The position numbers were made by a program, and so were the translations under genes. A model generated the notes under the pieces. The model worked only from the letters and a program-made list of their open reading frames with translations, was not told where the DNA came from and ran no database searches. Of a stretch of 50,152 nt of DNA, positions 16,996 through 25,425 are shown piece after piece (position 1 is the first letter of the stretch; each line of letters begins with the position of its first letter). Origin of the DNA: Thermoplasmata archaeon (GTDB lineage Archaea; Thermoplasmatota; Thermoplasmata; Thermoplasmatales; Thermoplasmataceae); assembly GCA_021818675.1 (NCBI GenBank), contig JAKATR010000028.1, positions 32,092 through 82,243 on the forward strand, given 5' to 3'.

Positions 16996-18189
16996 TCACT
17001 TTTTTACGAATGTTTTCCTCAATCTTCTTATTCCCTCGGCAAGCTGTTCATCGTCTCCGTATGTGAAATTCAGCCTCATGCTTCTTTTCTGGGCACCTTT
17101 GGTGGTGAAGGCCTGTCCGCTGATATAAGCAACTCCGTTTTTTATTGCCTCTCCAATCATCTGTTTTGTGTCAACGTTCTGTGCAACCGTTAGCCATACG
17201 AACATACCTCCTTCAGGTTTTGACCATACCGACCCATCGTTGAATTCATTTTCCAGTTCGTTTACCATTATATCTCTTTTTTTTCTATACATATCGATGT
17301 TGAGCGCTACCTGTTTATAGATTGCACCGCGTTTGATATATTCATAGGCAACATATTGAGAGAATGTGTTCGTGGCAAGATCGAGAGCCTGTTTTATGAG
17401 GTTGAACTTTGCAATGACCTCAGTTGGCGCTATGGTATATCCAAGTCTTAAACCTGGTGTCATCACCTTTGAAAATGTTCCCAGATAAAGAACATCTTCC
17501 CCTCCCTTAAGGCTTCTCATAGCGGAGACATTATTTCCATAATACCTCAGTTCTCCATATGGATTGTCTTCTATGAGGGGAATATCATAACTCCTGGATA
17601 TTTCTATTAGATGTTTTCTTCTCTCCAGAGGCATTGTATACCCCGTTGGATTCTGAAAAGTTGGTATGGTATATATGAAGGAAGGTTTCCTCCCATCTTT
17701 CATAAGCTGTTTGATCTTATCCTCCAGAAGGTCAGTCCTCATCCCCATTGAATCCATTTCTATGCCTTCCATCTTAAGATTATTTGCACTGAATGCAGAG
17801 ATTGCACCTACATAAGTGGGTTCTTCTGTTATTATTGTGTCCCCGGGGTTAGCCAGTACTTTCCCAAGTTCATATAACCCCTGCTGGGAGCCTGAATTCA
17901 ATATGACATTCTCAGGAGCGCACTTTATTCCCTGAGTTTTGTCAAGATATCCCGGGATAACGTCCAGCGTTTCCTGAACACCAAGTGTGTTTGCATATTG
18001 AAAAACCTGAGCCGACCTTGTTTCTATAAGGTCATTCATGATACTTTTCAATACTTCTGAAGGAAATGTTTTCGGATTTGGCATACCTCCTCCAAGTGAT
18101 ATCAGACCCTTTGTGGAAGCCATTTTTAAGAGCTCGCGGATTTCGGATGGTTTCATTCCGTCAAGAAAATACGAGAATTTGTAATTCAT
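16996..18189 (-). CDS. PLP-dependent aminotransferase class I/II (2-aminoadipate/LysN type)
   Basis: Fold-type I aminotransferase of 397 residues. Seen: SLGGGMPNPKTFP (31-43), LNSGSQQGLYELGK (97-110), TIPTFQNPTGY (174-184), IEDNPYGELRY (206-216) and the PLP lysine K241 in TFSKVMTPGLRLGY, closing with RSMRLNFTY. This pattern is the LysN/KAT II branch acting on alpha-aminoadipate, branched or aromatic amino acids; the real substrate cannot be fixed. The frame is open further upstream to 18291, but the MNYKFSYFL start at 18189 has a GGTGA ribosome-binding site at 18195-18199 and matches family N-termini. The upstream extension would overlap the divergent GTPase promoter. Confidence 0.88.
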   Translation of the reverse strand: MNYKFSYFLDGMKPSEIRELLKMASTKGLISLGGGMPNPKTFPSEVLKSIMNDLIETRSAQVFQYANTLGVQETLDVIPGYLDKTQGIKCAPENVILNSGSQQGLYELGKVLANPGDTIITEEPTYVGAISAFSANNLKMEGIEMDSMGMRTDLLEDKIKQLMKDGRKPSFIYTIPTFQNPTGYTMPLERRKHLIEISRSYDIPLIEDNPYGELRYYGNNVSAMRSLKGGEDVLYLGTFSKVMTPGLRLGYTIAPTEVIAKFNLIKQALDLATNTFSQYVAYEYIKRGAIYKQVALNIDMYRKKRDIMVNELENEFNDGSVWSKPEGGMFVWLTVAQNVDTKQMIGEAIKNGVAYISGQAFTTKGAQKRSMRLNFTYGDDEQLAEGIRRLRKTFVKK

Positions 18190-18280
18190 TCTCTCACCTA
18201 TGCACATTTCTAAGAGAAATATAAAAGTGCTTGAACTCATCAATAGAAAACACTTATAATGTTGCTGAAATTTGAGCGGG

Positions 18281-18799
18281 ATGATATCCACTAGACTGAC
18301 ATGGAAAGTCAGCGTGATCGGCGAACCGGGCTCTGGAAAGAGTTCACTTATTTCAAGAATGGCTTACGACAGCGATTCTGTATCAGGTTCTTTACGAGGT
18401 TTGATTAGAAAAAAAATGAATGTAGTTTATGAGGGACAAACACGAAATGTTGAGTTTCTCTTTCAGGAAATAGACGGTTTTGCAGGTGCTGATAACCTTT
18501 TATCCAGTTCAAACGGAGTAATTATTGTTGTAGATATCACAAATCCCGTTGATTTAAAAGCCCTCATGAAGTTTATGGACTTCATTTCAAATTTCGGAAA
18601 AAATCCATTAATATTCATTGCTGGATCTAAGATTGACCGGAGATATGAAGCCAAGATCTGGGAGGAAGATCTTGAACCGCTTAAGAAAAATCAGACTACG
18701 AAATTATATATGGTTTCATCAAGGCAGTCCGAAACCGTAAAGAGTATGTTAAACGACATAGCTGTAAGCCTGTTGAAAAGAACACTGGAAAGGAAATGA
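18281..18799 (+). CDS. Ras-like small GTPase with degenerate motifs
   Basis: Predicted P-loop GTP-binding protein of 172 residues. G1 is IGEPGSGKSS near the N-terminus (residues about 13-22). The expected DxxG of G3 appears only as EIDGFAG, and G4 is SKID in place of NKxD; G5 may be VSSR. The fold order (VVDIT strand, IFIAGSK strand) fits a Rab/Arf-like domain. No membrane anchor. TTATAAT at 18254-18260 is about 24 bases before the ATG at 18281, indicating a leaderless ATG start rather than the TTG at 18272. The tRNA endonuclease gene begins one base after its stop, so they form an operon. The cellular role is unknown. Confidence 0.75.
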   Translation: MISTRLTWKVSVIGEPGSGKSSLISRMAYDSDSVSGSLRGLIRKKMNVVYEGQTRNVEFLFQEIDGFAGADNLLSSSNGVIIVVDITNPVDLKALMKFMDFISNFGKNPLIFIAGSKIDRRYEAKIWEEDLEPLKKNQTTKLYMVSSRQSETVKSMLNDIAVSLLKRTLERK

Positions 18800-18800
18800 G

Positions 18801-19736
18801 TTGAGTGGGAAGGCAATCTGTGGAAATTTAGTATTCAACATAACCGGAAACAGAAGTGCAGCCCATATTTTCAACAAATATTCCACCGGTGCATTAAAGG
18901 GAGATATTCTAATTCTGGAACCTCTTGAAGTTATCTTTTTAGTCTGGAAGAGAAGAATAAGAGCAGAAAATCCTGTATTCAATGAAGGTTCATCCCTGGT
19001 GAAAGCGATTCTGCAGGAGGATGAAATCCCTTTATGGAATGCGTATAGAGAACTGAGGATCGCGGGTTACAGAGTAAAGAGAAATGGAATGGATTTAAGA
19101 ATAAGAGAAAAAATTTCTTCTGCGCCCATATTTACAGTAAAGACAATAAGGGAGAATTTCCAGCTCACCTTTGCAGATCTATACAGCTGGATAGAAAACA
19201 TAGTTGCTGCAGTTGATGATGATGGCGGCGTTACATTCTATAAGTTGTCCGAGATCGATATGGTAGGAAGTTCGTCATTTCAGGAAATCGTTGAAAAGCC
19301 TGTTCCTGTGGGAAAACGATCAGTGGTATCTGACGGCTCAATCCCGGAATGGCTGGGTGATACCACAACAGAAAATTTTACTATTTTATCTGAACTTGAG
19401 ACAAGATACATTAATGGTTATCCTCCTGAGAATCCCGTTGAAATGGTCTATCACGATCTATTCAATAAGAAAACAATCATCAGAACAGGATTCAAATACG
19501 GATGTAATTTTAGAATATATCTGAATGAATTATCATCACATGCAGAAGCACTTGTTCATGTATTTGACAGAGAAGAAGGATGGTACGCCATTTCCAGAGC
19601 CGTAAGAGTAGCTGGAGGGGTTAAAAAGAAAATGATTTTTGCTGGAATTCTTGACTCACAAATAAAATATGTTGAAATAAAAAGGATGAAATCTTTCGTT
19701 GAAGATGAAAATAATGAAGATGAATCAGATCTGTGA
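18801..19736 (+). CDS. endA: tRNA-splicing endonuclease, fused two-repeat (alpha2-type)
   Basis: Cuts introns from pre-tRNA at the bulge-helix-bulge. 311 residues, about twice the single-domain enzyme, consisting of two repeats as in the homodimeric fused type known from Archaeoglobus and Thermoplasma. The N-terminal repeat (about 1-150) has lost catalytic residues but keeps an AYRELRIAGYRVKR segment. The C-terminal repeat (about 215-300) keeps the triad: Tyr in GFKYGCNFR, His in SSHAEALVHV, and Lys in GGVKKKMIFA. An acidic tail follows. TTG start at 18801 immediately after the GTPase stop. Its end overlaps the convergent rpsB stop by 12 bases. RtcB, the ligase that rejoins exons, is encoded at 45.2-46.6 kb. 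Confidence 0.9.
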   Translation: MSGKAICGNLVFNITGNRSAAHIFNKYSTGALKGDILILEPLEVIFLVWKRRIRAENPVFNEGSSLVKAILQEDEIPLWNAYRELRIAGYRVKRNGMDLRIREKISSAPIFTVKTIRENFQLTFADLYSWIENIVAAVDDDGGVTFYKLSEIDMVGSSSFQEIVEKPVPVGKRSVVSDGSIPEWLGDTTTENFTILSELETRYINGYPPENPVEMVYHDLFNKKTIIRTGFKYGCNFRIYLNELSSHAEALVHVFDREEGWYAISRAVRVAGGVKKKMIFAGILDSQIKYVEIKRMKSFVEDENNEDESDL

Positions 19737-20324
19737 TTCAAAGTCTTCCACTGAGAATTTGTATTCAGTGTAGTCTTTAATTTCTCCTTTTTTCAGCAGT
19801 ATCTCCCTTGCGAGCAACCAGTATACAAGGGCCAGTGATCTTCTCCCCTTATTGTTGCTTGGAATGACGATATCAACGAAATCGGTAGTGTTGTTTGCAT
19901 CGCAGAAGGCTATAACCGGTGCGCCCACGTTTCGTGCTTCTTTCATTACCTGAGTATCTGCCAGTGGATCAGTTACAATGATTGCCTTAGCTTCGGTATA
20001 AGTCTCCAAATTTGGATTTGTAAGTGTTCCGGGAATAAATCTTCCAATGATTGATCTTGCCCCTGTTACTTCTGAAAATTTTGTTACAGGTCTGAACGCA
20101 TACTGTCTCTGCGCAACAACAAGAATTTCACCAGGATTAATGCGTGAAAGCATCTTTCCCGCAACCTTGATCATTTTGTCAGTATATTTTAGATCGAGGA
20201 TATATAATCCATCGTTTCTTATTTTGAAAATATACTTTAGCATATCCTTTGTCTTTAGCTGTGTTCCTATCTGTACACCAGATTTCTGATACTCTTCTTC
20301 TGAGATCAATAATTCCTCTTCCAT
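19725..20324 (-). CDS. rpsB: Small-subunit ribosomal protein S2
   Basis: 30S ribosomal protein uS2, about 199 residues, typical archaeal length. Seen: HIGTQ-like GVQIGTQLKTKDM near the start, YIFKIRNDGLYILDL, ARSIIGRFIPGTLTNP in the centre and ALVYWLLAREIL near the end, all uS2 signatures. The preferred start is the ATG at 20324, about 23 bases after a CTTAAG-type TATA element; a TTG at 20333 gives three more residues. It overlaps the end of convergent endA by 12 bases. In many euryarchaea rpsB follows rpoN, rpoK and enolase, but here it stands alone. Confidence 0.96.
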   Translation of the reverse strand: MEEELLISEEEYQKSGVQIGTQLKTKDMLKYIFKIRNDGLYILDLKYTDKMIKVAGKMLSRINPGEILVVAQRQYAFRPVTKFSEVTGARSIIGRFIPGTLTNPNLETYTEAKAIIVTDPLADTQVMKEARNVGAPVIAFCDANNTTDFVDIVIPSNNKGRRSLALVYWLLAREILLKKGEIKDYTEYKFSVEDFESQI

Positions 20325-20468
20325 TGTTACCAACTCTTATGAACTTAAGATTCGCTGTAATCGATTCTGCATATTTATTGATTTATGTTTTCATATTTTG
20401 TTACATGAAAAACTTTCAGTTAATCTCACAGTATATTCATTCCCATTTTATTAAGATGACTCAGAGAT

Positions 20469-21401
20469 CTATTCCCATTCTATTGTTCCGGGCGGTTTGT
20501 GCGTTATATCGTACGAAACTCTGTTTATCTCAGGAAATCCATTTGTGATCTCTATTGACATTTCTTCAAGAATATTCCAGTCAAGCTGTGAAAATGTGGC
20601 TGTCATCGCGTCAAGAGAATCCACACATCGGATAACCACACTATATCCATAACTTCTCTTATCTCCATGAACCCCAGTTGTTTTAACTGGGAGTAGGACG
20701 GCAAAGTACTGCCATGGTCTGTTGTTTCCTGAAGTTCTCTTTTCTATGGTATCTTCCACTATTTGAGTGACTCCTTTCAATAATGACAGTTTCTCTTCCG
20801 TAATTTCCCCTATAATTCTTACCCCAAGTCCAGGACCTGGAAAAGGTTGCAGATCATCTTTTAATCCCAGTTCCCTGCTTAACTCTCTTACGTCATCCTT
20901 GTATAGATCCCGAAGTGGCTCTACGAGTTTGAGATTCATTTTTGAAGGTAGTCCTCCCACGTTATGATGAGTTTTTATTGTTTCCCTTCTGGAACCTCCG
21001 CTTTCAATCCAGTCAGGTGCAATTGTACCCTGAAGAAGATATTCCGCCCCGTATCTTTTGGCTTCATCTTCAAAGACTTCGATAAACGTCTTTCCAATTA
21101 TCTTCCTCTTTTCCTCTGGATCAATTATTCCTTTCAGATTGTGAAGGAATTTCTGCTTTGCATCAATAATTTTTCCGTTTATATTGAATTTCTCAAATAT
21201 TGCTCTGACTCTTTCCGGCTCACCAGTTCTGACAAGGCCTGTATCAACAAAAACTGATAAAACCTGGTCATGAACCGCCTTGCTGCAAATTACAGCAAGG
21301 AGAGTACTGTCGGTACCTCCAGAGCATGCAAGAATTCCTTTTCCCTTCAGATTATTGTGAATAAAAGAAATTATTTGTTTTAATTCCTGAGATTCTGTCA
21401 A
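20469..21401 (-). CDS. guaAb: GMP synthase ATP-pyrophosphatase subunit B
   Basis: Adenylylates XMP and, with ammonia from a separate glutaminase subunit, makes GMP. 310 residues, no glutamine amidotransferase domain, the usual archaeal split form; the partner GuaAa is not in this window. Seen: PP-loop SGGTDST at 27-33, FVDTGLVR (about 51-58), [23 protein letters not shown] in the dimerisation domain, and the C-terminal [18 protein letters not shown] found in GMP synthetases. TTG start at 21401. It follows a small membrane protein by 12 bases and an Lrp-type effector-domain gene before that, which suggests a three-gene transcript. Confidence 0.95.
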   Translation of the reverse strand: MTESQELKQIISFIHNNLKGKGILACSGGTDSTLLAVICSKAVHDQVLSVFVDTGLVRTGEPERVRAIFEKFNINGKIIDAKQKFLHNLKGIIDPEEKRKIIGKTFIEVFEDEAKRYGAEYLLQGTIAPDWIESGGSRRETIKTHHNVGGLPSKMNLKLVEPLRDLYKDDVRELSRELGLKDDLQPFPGPGLGVRIIGEITEEKLSLLKGVTQIVEDTIEKRTSGNNRPWQYFAVLLPVKTTGVHGDKRSYGYSVVIRCVDSLDAMTATFSQLDWNILEEMSIEITNGFPEINRVSYDITHKPPGTIEWE

Positions 21402-21413
21402 AATTTTTACCCA

Positions 21414-21731
21414 TCAGGTCTTCATTATTGCGCCCAGGAATATAAGGAGCCCTATTACTATTCCTATAATTGCCGCCACAACATAATAGATTATTCCAAC
21501 TATTACCTCGTTGAAAAGGGTTACGCCTGTAAAGGTATACTCTCTTAAAACATAAATTGCCACTGCGACTATGACTGCCCCAACAATAAGACCTCCCCCC
21601 ACCATTCTGCTCTTTCCGCTTCCAAAGTAAGCGGTCATAGCTCCAAGCACGAGGAGAGATAGAGCCAGCAGGGCCAGAATTACCAAAACAAATACATCCC
21701 AATTCCAAGGATTCCACGGATAACTAATCAT
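21414..21731 (-). CDS. Small membrane protein, three helices, unknown function
   Basis: 105 residues with a short WNPWNWD N-terminus and three hydrophobic helices at about 12-35, 43-63 and 77-101. No family recognised. ATG start. It lies 6 bases after the RAM-domain gene and 12 bases before guaAb on the same strand, so it is probably cotranscribed with them. Another frame over the same bases is open for 121 codons, but its Cys/Trp/Arg-rich composition makes it a shadow. Confidence 0.65.
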   Translation of the reverse strand: MISYPWNPWNWDVFVLVILALLALSLLVLGAMTAYFGSGKSRMVGGGLIVGAVIVAVAIYVLREYTFTGVTLFNEVIVGIIYYVVAAIIGIVIGLLIFLGAIMKT

Positions 21732-21737
21732 ATTTAA

Positions 21738-21971
21738 TCACAACTTTACTCCTGTTAGCGTTTTAGTGTCTATTACACCATCTATTTTTCTTATTTTGTC
21801 AACAACAATTTTTCCAAGCTCACTGAAGTCGTTAACATCTATCTTCACTATAAGGTCATATTCTCCAAACAGGGGATGAATCTCGACGATATAGTTAACC
21901 TGAGATATCTTATTATAAACTTCATGTTCCTTACCTGGAACTGTGCTGACAAGTACAAAAGCTATAGACAC
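21738..21971 (-). CDS. Lrp/AsnC-type ligand-binding (RAM) domain protein without HTH
   Basis: 77 residues forming only the C-terminal effector domain of Lrp/AsnC regulators: FVLVSTVPGKEHEVYNKI, then HPLFGEYDLIVKIDVND and a final KTLTGVKL strand. There is no DNA-binding helix-turn-helix and no room for one upstream. Such stand-alone RAM domains bind amino acids and may pair with full-length Lrp proteins. First gene of the probable transcript running into the membrane protein and guaAb. Confidence 0.8.
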   Translation of the reverse strand: MSIAFVLVSTVPGKEHEVYNKISQVNYIVEIHPLFGEYDLIVKIDVNDFSELGKIVVDKIRKIDGVIDTKTLTGVKL

Positions 21972-22068
21972 TTAGACACCCTATAACGCAATGATTCTTA
22001 TCATATAAATCTTTCATAAATTCAACATCTGGCTAATTCATCATCCCAATAGTATAGATTCATGACGT

Positions 22069-24444
22069 TCATTCGAGCATTATTGTGAAGTTTTCCCCCT
22101 GCCATTTTTTCTCATTTTCCCAGTATATTGTAAATATAAATGAGTTACTGCCTTTCTCGTTTGCTGTTTCAAAATCTGATAAAAACAGGTTCGAAGAAAA
22201 TTGAGAAGCTTCAACGTCTCTCGCACTGGCCCACTGGTCAAATGTAAAATGTAGTTTGGCAGCTTCGCCCAGAACTATCCTTATTATATTGCCTTTTTTC
22301 ACCCTTCTAATCTGGCCCCTTAGATTCCAATAATTTATGCATGATTCAGCCTTTGCCTCAACATACCTATTGTAAACAAAATCTAACTGGTCTGAGACCC
22401 TACCTTCCATTATGGAGTGACATAATTTGATGTATTCACCATGTGCCCATACCAGAGGCATTGCTGAACCTGAAGGTTTTCCATTGAAAAGCCCCCTTTC
22501 CGGGATATCGTCTGAGTCCCATATCTGTTCTGGGATTAACCCTCCCGCGCTTGTCATTTTCTCCATTGCTGAAAGAAGTTTTTGAGCCTCATCAAAATTT
22601 CCACTTGCAATTTCATAGTGGCCTCTTTCTCCAACCAGAAGCGGCCAACCCCTCCCAATACCTGTGCCATTAAATGCGCTTCCATCATGATGCTCTCCAT
22701 ACCCATCATGGTTGTAGCGATGCCATACGGGACCATTTCTTGTTTGAGTCAATAAAATATTATCGATAACTTTTATGGTGTTTAGAATTTTTACATCTTT
22801 CGCACTTCTGATTCCAAATCGTACCATGGCTGGCGCGTCCACACATATAAGATCAGCAGCAGTGAATTGCGATTGTTCTACTGGTCTGTTTTTAACGGAG
22901 ACCGGTTCACTTCCATTAGATGAGTGTGTTGAATCTCTTTTTGTTATTCGCATATAATAACCTTCAACCGAGTTTTGTTTGGAAATGTTTGTATTCGTTA
23001 CATATAGTGAGCCATCTATTCTGGAGTTGATATAATCAGCAAAACTTATAGCTAAATTTGCCTCTTCTTTCATTCCAAATGATTCAAATAGTTTTCCTGC
23101 GCATATCAGCCCTGTTATCTCAACCGATATTGTGAATGGGGTGATGCCCCCATCCTCTTCCCACCTGTCCTGATCAGTTGCAGGACCGTTCAGGATTATA
23201 TAATTAACTGCTTTTCTAAGCATTGTAATGAGTGCATCTGATTTTCCTATGATTCCCTGAGAGAATAATCGGTAGGATAGAATTATGGGAAATGCAGTTT
23301 CATCCATCTGTATTCCTGTCCAGTAGCTTTTTCCATCCAGCCATAAGTTCTGAAACCAGTGTCCATCGTTCTCCTGGGTTGCCATTAAAAATTTAAAAGC
23401 ACTTAATGCGCCATCCTTATCCCCTGCAAGGAGAAGACTCTCTGCTGCCTCCACCATATCTCTGGGCCAGATAAGGTGGTATCCACCTATGTCATTATCC
23501 CCCTTCGTGTTTCCCCATGGTATTGACAGACTCGCAATAATGGCTCCTGGAAATTGACCTTTTGCCTGATGACATTTCAACACAATGATGCTTTTCCTGT
23601 ACAATCTGAATTTTTTTGATAATTTCTCATCTATTTTCAGGCTCTCCATATAATCCCTCCATTGCTTCTTATATTTTTGAAGAATTAATTGGGAATCTGA
23701 TTCCATGGAAACCAGAACTTTCAATGCAGCTTCTTCTGGAGATGTTCCATAACCGATATAGAAATCAAATTTACCATTCCGGGGTATTTCCAGTTCAGAT
23801 GTTATTGCGAGATTTCCATTGTCGCACTCATTGAAATTAAATGTCATTTCACCATTTTTCTTGATGTCCTGCCATCCATCGTTAATTCCTGAATATCCAC
23901 ACGATATTTTTCTGCATTTTATATTGAAACAGGAAGCCATGAAGATGGAGTCTTTTCTTGCAAATACCATGGTATGCCCCTTGTAGTCTCCTACCCAAGC
24001 CGAATTTCCGTAACCTGAATTGTTGATGTGCGGTGCCAGAAGCGAATATACTTTCAGATTTAAGTTTTTAAGATTTTTAAACCTTACAGATTCTATGAAA
24101 ACATCTGAATCCGGATCGGTGAAAACGATCTTTTCAATAGAATAATTTCCGGATTTGCATTTATTGGTTATTTTGAAAGCAGGGGTGTTCTCATCAATCA
24201 TATCTGTCTCATGGAATGTATCTCGCCTCTCCTCTGAGAAGAAACCTTTGTCAGCTACCAGAAACTGATGGTCCCGTAAATTTGCCGTATCAATTCTTGG
24301 GTAGTAGATTTCATTGACAATTCCATGTGATATAGTAAACCATACCTTGCTGTGACCAGAAATGGCAGTGCCAACACCGTCCTTTGAACTGGATGTCCAT
24401 CTTGGTTCAATCCCCGGCCCCCCATTGGCTTTTATTTTTTCCAT
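22069..24444 (-). CDS. Glucoamylase-type glycoside hydrolase family 15
   Basis: 791-residue GH15 enzyme expected to release glucose from the ends of alpha-glucans. Residues about 10-270 form the N-terminal beta-sandwich (SGHSKVWFTISHG, IYYPRID), and about 285-700 the (alpha/alpha)6 barrel: YHLIWPRDM at 322-330, general acid candidate in DRWEEDGG (E429/E430), and general base E639 in GLIPEQIWD; GSAMPLVWAHGEY follows. The final 90 residues are a small beta domain. There is no signal peptide, so the protein is probably cytosolic and used on stored glycogen or imported oligosaccharides. Single gene on the minus strand. Confidence 0.93.
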   Translation of the reverse strand: MEKIKANGGPGIEPRWTSSSKDGVGTAISGHSKVWFTISHGIVNEIYYPRIDTANLRDHQFLVADKGFFSEERRDTFHETDMIDENTPAFKITNKCKSGNYSIEKIVFTDPDSDVFIESVRFKNLKNLNLKVYSLLAPHINNSGYGNSAWVGDYKGHTMVFARKDSIFMASCFNIKCRKISCGYSGINDGWQDIKKNGEMTFNFNECDNGNLAITSELEIPRNGKFDFYIGYGTSPEEAALKVLVSMESDSQLILQKYKKQWRDYMESLKIDEKLSKKFRLYRKSIIVLKCHQAKGQFPGAIIASLSIPWGNTKGDNDIGGYHLIWPRDMVEAAESLLLAGDKDGALSAFKFLMATQENDGHWFQNLWLDGKSYWTGIQMDETAFPIILSYRLFSQGIIGKSDALITMLRKAVNYIILNGPATDQDRWEEDGGITPFTISVEITGLICAGKLFESFGMKEEANLAISFADYINSRIDGSLYVTNTNISKQNSVEGYYMRITKRDSTHSSNGSEPVSVKNRPVEQSQFTAADLICVDAPAMVRFGIRSAKDVKILNTIKVIDNILLTQTRNGPVWHRYNHDGYGEHHDGSAFNGTGIGRGWPLLVGERGHYEIASGNFDEAQKLLSAMEKMTSAGGLIPEQIWDSDDIPERGLFNGKPSGSAMPLVWAHGEYIKLCHSIMEGRVSDQLDFVYNRYVEAKAESCINYWNLRGQIRRVKKGNIIRIVLGEAAKLHFTFDQWASARDVEASQFSSNLFLSDFETANEKGSNSFIFTIYWENEKKWQGENFTIMLE

Positions 24445-24520
24445 ATTAGATAATACACACTATCCTATTTTGATTAATGCCCATGATGACTGACCACTCT
24501 GAATATGGCATAAATGTATT

Positions 24521-25423
24521 TCAGGCTTCAATCAATTTACACGTCTGGCAAATGTTTTCCGAAGTGGGACCACCACATATGGAGCACTTTCCCACAGGCG
24601 ATCCATGTTCATCACGAATTGCTGCTCTGAGTGCTTCCGAAAAATTGAGTATTGAAAATTTTGTCCCGGGAGAGACCGTTTCAAGTTCGTTGAGGATATC
24701 ACGGAATCTGTTTCTCTGGGCAGCCTCAGAATATGGGCACCATCCTGCATCATGTGGAATTTCCCTTAGAATTGCATAGAGTTTGATCTCCTTTTCATAT
24801 ATCCTCCTCAAGGGCACTATTCGTGGAATCATTAAATTATCTATCTTCTTGTGCGGAGCCATTCTGAGTGTTCTTTCAAGATCTCCTCTGGCAACATTCA
24901 TCAATACACTCTGTGAATAATCATCAAGATTCATGCCCAGGGCAACATAGTCGGCTTCAATATTCATGGAAGCTTCATTAATCAACTTCCTACGCATGGG
25001 ACCGCACCTTGAGCAAGGCGTTCCTTCAATGCCATTCCTGACTATGCCATCCATTTCAAGACCAAATGATTCCTTAAATGACATTGTTCGATGGTTTATT
25101 GAAAGATTCCCGGAAAGTTCCATGGCAGATTTCAATCCCGCACTCCTGTATCCGTCTATTCCTTCGTCTATTGTAAATGATTCCAGTTCAACGTCATGCC
25201 TTTCTGATAATGTTTTATGAAGCAGATAAAGCAAAACAGAACTGTCTTTTCCACCTGAAATGGCAACAGCTATTCTGGTTTTTTCCCCATCGAATTTGAT
25301 TTGCTCACGAAGCTCCTGCCGGAACCTCTTTTCCACAGACTGGAAAAAATGTTCTCTGCAGAGATCTGTTCCGTTATAATGTGCTTCAAATACAGCTTTC
25401 CCTGAGCAGAAACTGCACTGCAT
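24521..25423 (-). CDS. TtuA/Ncs6-family tRNA 2-thiolation enzyme
   Basis: Adenylates and thiolates uridine in tRNA, either U54 (TtuA) or wobble U34 (Ncs6/CTU1). 300 residues. Seen: N-terminal zinc site C3, C6, C22, H25; PP-loop SGGKDSS at 56-62; three cluster cysteines C137, C140 (TPCSRCG) and C229 (GWCPYSE) as in Fe-S-dependent TtuA; and a C-terminal zinc site C280, C283, C292, C295. The two zinc sites plus the cluster cysteines are full-house for the family, so it should be active. ATG start two bases after the trpS stop, giving a trpS-thiolase operon. Sulfur donor protein not seen nearby. Confidence 0.9.
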   Translation of the reverse strand: MQCSFCSGKAVFEAHYNGTDLCREHFFQSVEKRFRQELREQIKFDGEKTRIAVAISGGKDSSVLLYLLHKTLSERHDVELESFTIDEGIDGYRSAGLKSAMELSGNLSINHRTMSFKESFGLEMDGIVRNGIEGTPCSRCGPMRRKLINEASMNIEADYVALGMNLDDYSQSVLMNVARGDLERTLRMAPHKKIDNLMIPRIVPLRRIYEKEIKLYAILREIPHDAGWCPYSEAAQRNRFRDILNELETVSPGTKFSILNFSEALRAAIRDEHGSPVGKCSICGGPTSENICQTCKLIEA

Positions 25424-25425
25424 TA

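Noticed and set aside
18190-18291. 34-residue N-terminal extension of the aminotransferase
   Set aside because: It would run into the divergent GTPase promoter, is not like the family N-terminus, and a ribosome-binding site GGTGA precedes the shorter start at 18189.
21352-21717. 121-codon frame overlapping the small membrane protein and guaAb start
   Set aside because: Its composition (Arg, Cys, Trp, Gly-rich) is typical of an out-of-frame shadow, and both overlapping genes are better supported.
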